Below are positions 62,394-64,000 of a stretch of DNA of 64,000 bases, piece by piece. The stretch comes from Erysipelotrichaceae bacterium (GTDB lineage: Bacteria; Bacillota_I; Bacilli_A; Erysipelotrichales; Erysipelotrichaceae). Position numbers and translations under genes: made by a program. The notes under the pieces were generated by a model. It did not search any database. It was not told the DNA's origin and saw only the letters and a list, made by a program, of their open reading frames with translations. The stretch lies in NCBI GenBank assembly GCA_015058955.1, contig SVBJ01000006.1, forward strand, positions 27,437 through 91,436, read 5' to 3'. Numbering within the stretch: the first letter of the stretch is position 1; every line of letters starts with the position of its first letter.

Positions 62394-63353
62394 ATGATCG
62401 ACTACAAAGACTATGTAAATCTAAACGGATTAAAGCAGAGAATACATGTTAAGGGAACCGATGAAAACAATCCGATTCTGCTGTTTCTTCATGGGGGACC
62501 GGGAGTAACAAACAGACACTTTGTCATCGGCAGCAACTCCGATCTCTGTGATGATTTTACCATTGTTGCCTGGGATCAGAGAGGCACCTGTGGCAGTTAT
62601 GAAGGATGTACCAAAGAGTCACTGACGGTTTCTTCAATTGTTGAAGATGCCAATGAACTGGTAAAGTATCTATGTAATAAATACAACAAGGAAAAGATCT
62701 TTATCATTGGTGGCAGCTGGGGAAGCTGTCTTGGTACATTACTGGCTAAACGCTATCCTGAGCATATTGCCGCTTATATTGGCTTTGGTCAGTTTGTTGA
62801 TGGGCCTCTTAATGAAGAACTATCCTATAAATTTGCCTATGATGAAGCAGTTAAGCATAATGACCAGGATTCCATTAAAAAACTTGAAGCCATCGGTAAA
62901 CCGGTTAATGGAATATATAAAGGTGGTTATGACGGCATGATGGCCCAGAGAAAGATCATGATGAAATATGGCGGATATTCTCAGGATAAGGCCAAACGTT
63001 CATATTTTAGTTCCATGGTTGTTCCGGTTCTGAAGAGCGGCGAATACAGTTTTAAGGAAATTGTCGGATTCGTCAAAGGATACCAATTTGTGTTAAGAAA
63101 CATGTGGGATGAAGTTGCCAGTCTGAATCTTCTTAAGGAAACAGAAGGGAAGGTTGATGTTCCATACTACATCTTAGATGGCAGACTGGACAACAATACA
63201 CCTGCTTCCATGGTACAGGATTATTATGAAAAACTGGAAGCTCCGGAAAAGGATCTGATCTGGTTTGAAAATGCCGGTCATAACCCGTTGGGAGACTGTC
63301 CGGAACAGTTCAAGAAATGCATCAGAGAAAAACTTCTTCCTCTTGCGAAATAA
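62394..63353 (+). CDS. Alpha/beta hydrolase, proline iminopeptidase-like
   Basis: A 319-residue serine hydrolase of peptidase family S33. It has the oxyanion HGGPGVTNRH, VAWDQRGTCGS, the nucleophile elbow GGSWGSCLG, the acid in YYILDGRLDNN and the His in NAGHNPLGD. Family members release N-terminal proline from peptides. It lies 12 bases after the M20 gene with GGAG before the ATG, and is the last gene of the symporter-hydrolase cassette. A terminator follows. Specificity for proline is inferred from motif resemblance only. Confidence 0.87.
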   Translation: MIDYKDYVNLNGLKQRIHVKGTDENNPILLFLHGGPGVTNRHFVIGSNSDLCDDFTIVAWDQRGTCGSYEGCTKESLTVSSIVEDANELVKYLCNKYNKEKIFIIGGSWGSCLGTLLAKRYPEHIAAYIGFGQFVDGPLNEELSYKFAYDEAVKHNDQDSIKKLEAIGKPVNGIYKGGYDGMMAQRKIMMKYGGYSQDKAKRSYFSSMVVPVLKSGEYSFKEIVGFVKGYQFVLRNMWDEVASLNLLKETEGKVDVPYYILDGRLDNNTPASMVQDYYEKLEAPEKDLIWFENAGHNPLGDCPEQFKKCIREKLLPLAK

Positions 63354-63377
63354 TCAGCAACAAAGAAACATAAAGAT

Positions 63378-63405
63378 AAGAGCAGAGATATCTGCTCTTT
63401 TGTTT
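63378..63405 (+). terminator. Terminator after the hydrolase cassette
   Basis: Nine-bp perfect stem AAGAGCAGA / TCTGCTCTT, GATA loop, TTGTTT tail. Confidence 0.88.
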
Positions 63406-63524
63406 AAAAAAGTAATATTGTTGTAATTCCAACTATCTAACTATTATATTTACAGATAGATCACTAAAGATACGAAATTGTTCAGATGTAAAATAGACGA
63501 TAAAATTGTTTTTCACATCATTGA

Positions 63525-63815
63525 TTATTTGATGAGAAACCAGGCTTCGTTGAATTCATCGATTTCATAGCTAAAAGATTAAAGGGATCAGATAATGAGA
63601 TATTACAATCTGTTGGTTATATATATGATAAATGGAGAGTTGAAATAGCTAATGGTTTGGCTAAGAACCAGAATAATATCCGTTATACTAATGGCATCGC
63701 TGAGTCTATAAACAATCACCTCAAGACTATAATCAAGACCTCTTATGGTTTTCATAACTTTGACAGATTCAGGAAAAGATCCATGCTCATCATTACATAC
63801 AAAACACCCAAGTGA
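63525..63815 (+). pseudogene. ISL3-type transposase remnant (C-terminal part)
   Basis: A frame of 96 residues open from after a stop at 63522 to the TGA at 63813-63815, with no plausible start. The product resembles the end of ISL3-family DDE transposases: YTNGIAESINNHLK (holding the last catalytic Glu), then TSYGFHNFDRFRKRSML. The first two catalytic Asp are missing, and another frame is open upstream, so it looks like a decayed, 5'-truncated copy. It sits in the 63354-63909 gap, whose first ~120 bases otherwise hold only the preceding terminator and AT-rich sequence. Confidence 0.8.
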
Positions 63816-63831
63816 TTAGCTCACTTGGGTG
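63805..63831. repeat. Perfect hairpin at the end of the transposase remnant
   Basis: CACCCAAGTGA / TCACTTGGGTG, 11 bp with a TTAGC loop, overlapping the transposase stop. The tail CCCCATTTAATTT is a weak T-tract; it could be a terminator or part of the insertion-sequence end. Confidence 0.7.
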
Positions 63832-63909
63832 TCCCCATTTAATTTAGCAGTTTTACTAGGTTCTGTTACCTAAACCCCAAAAACACCAGTTTATTTAATA
63901 GACCCTTTG

Positions 63910-64000
63910 TTATTCAGCTTTAGTGAAGATGGTTGCGTTTTCATAACCGCCGAAGTCATTCTCACGGCTCCAGAGTAATACTGTTTCACTGTCCGGTGTA
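63910..64000 (-). CDS. 3' end of an unidentified gene, cut by window edge
   Basis: On the minus strand a frame is open from the right edge to TAA at 63912-63910. It encodes ~30 residues: SETVLLWSRENDFGGYENA then TIFTKAE at the C-terminus. The stretch is too short to name a family. It reads away from the remnant transposase. A real gene is likely because the frame is open to the edge with a balanced composition, but this is weak evidence. Confidence 0.45.
   Translation of the reverse strand, partial: TPDSETVLLWSRENDFGGYENATIFTKAE

Noticed and set aside
1..64000. CRISPR array, rRNA operon, prophage or replication origin
   Set aside because: No regularly spaced repeats, no rRNA-like sequence, no phage structural genes and no clustered DnaA-box region were seen when reading the window.

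Overview
The window is a 64 kb piece of a bacterial chromosome of moderate G+C by eye. It looks like a low-G+C Gram-positive (Bacillota). Supporting features are GAGG-type ribosome binding sites, YlxM, a DnaE-type replicase, a YugI/CvfD-type S1 protein, SMC-FtsY gene order, PduL plus AckA in place of a Pta, and DUF4003, DUF5685 and CPBP families. A gut fermenter near Erysipelotrichia is my inference; I could not run a phylogeny. Genes are densely packed and separated by short GC-rich hairpins with T-tracts, many shared by convergent genes.

Layout. 1-4.6 kb: guaB (cut by the left edge), an inverted tdh-kbl threonine-degradation operon, and a guaA that encodes only the synthetase half of GMP synthase. 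4.7-13.1 kb: a 1049-residue STAND-type NTPase with TPR repeats, a lipoprotein, gdhA, cardiolipin synthase, a DUF4003 protein and a CPBP protease. 13.1-19.4 kb: a divergent galactose locus (galK-galM against GH2 and GH36 galactosidases). 19.4-27.4 kb: dapL and a dicarboxylate/amino acid symporter, murI, a TPR / nucleotidyltransferase-fold (DUF4037) / winged-helix cluster, an RluA pseudouridine synthase, a Nudix hydrolase and a CofE-like ligase. 27.4-32.1 kb: an accessory patch with an IS200-type element, a membrane protein, a lipoprotein, a NIF3-like protein and two related inverted-repeat elements.

32.1-36.2 kb: a six-gene minus-strand operon (PAP2-like, NifU-C, DUF5685, DnaJ-like, zinc-ribbon protein, cca). 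36.2-46.5 kb: an S1-domain/phosphoglucose isomerase fusion, cdd, a MerR regulator, a MATE exporter, a two-component system, pyrophosphatase, tRNA-His, pduL, a diacylglycerol-kinase-like protein, nagB and trxA. 46.6-58.3 kb: smc-ftsY-ylxM-ackA, then nrnA-dnaE-response regulator-histidine kinase and a 24-codon membrane-peptide gene. 58.4-63.4 kb: a four-gene cassette of a GPH symporter and three hydrolases. 63.5-64 kb: an ISL3-type transposase remnant and the 3' end of another gene.

Most interesting points: (1) an S1 RNA-binding domain fused in frame to PGI, with a Shine-Dalgarno and ATG retained exactly where PGI normally starts; (2) four promoters placed so that transcription should begin at or beside the start codon, suggesting leaderless mRNAs; (3) the TPR + DUF4037 nucleotidyltransferase + winged-helix cluster; (4) GMP synthase without its glutaminase domain; (5) a symporter/amide-hydrolase/M20/prolyl-peptidase cassette; (6) a tiny membrane-peptide gene after a two-component system; (7) a pair of MITE-like elements that differ by a segment bounded by 15-bp direct repeats; (8) an IS200 leader that can mask the transposase ribosome binding site.
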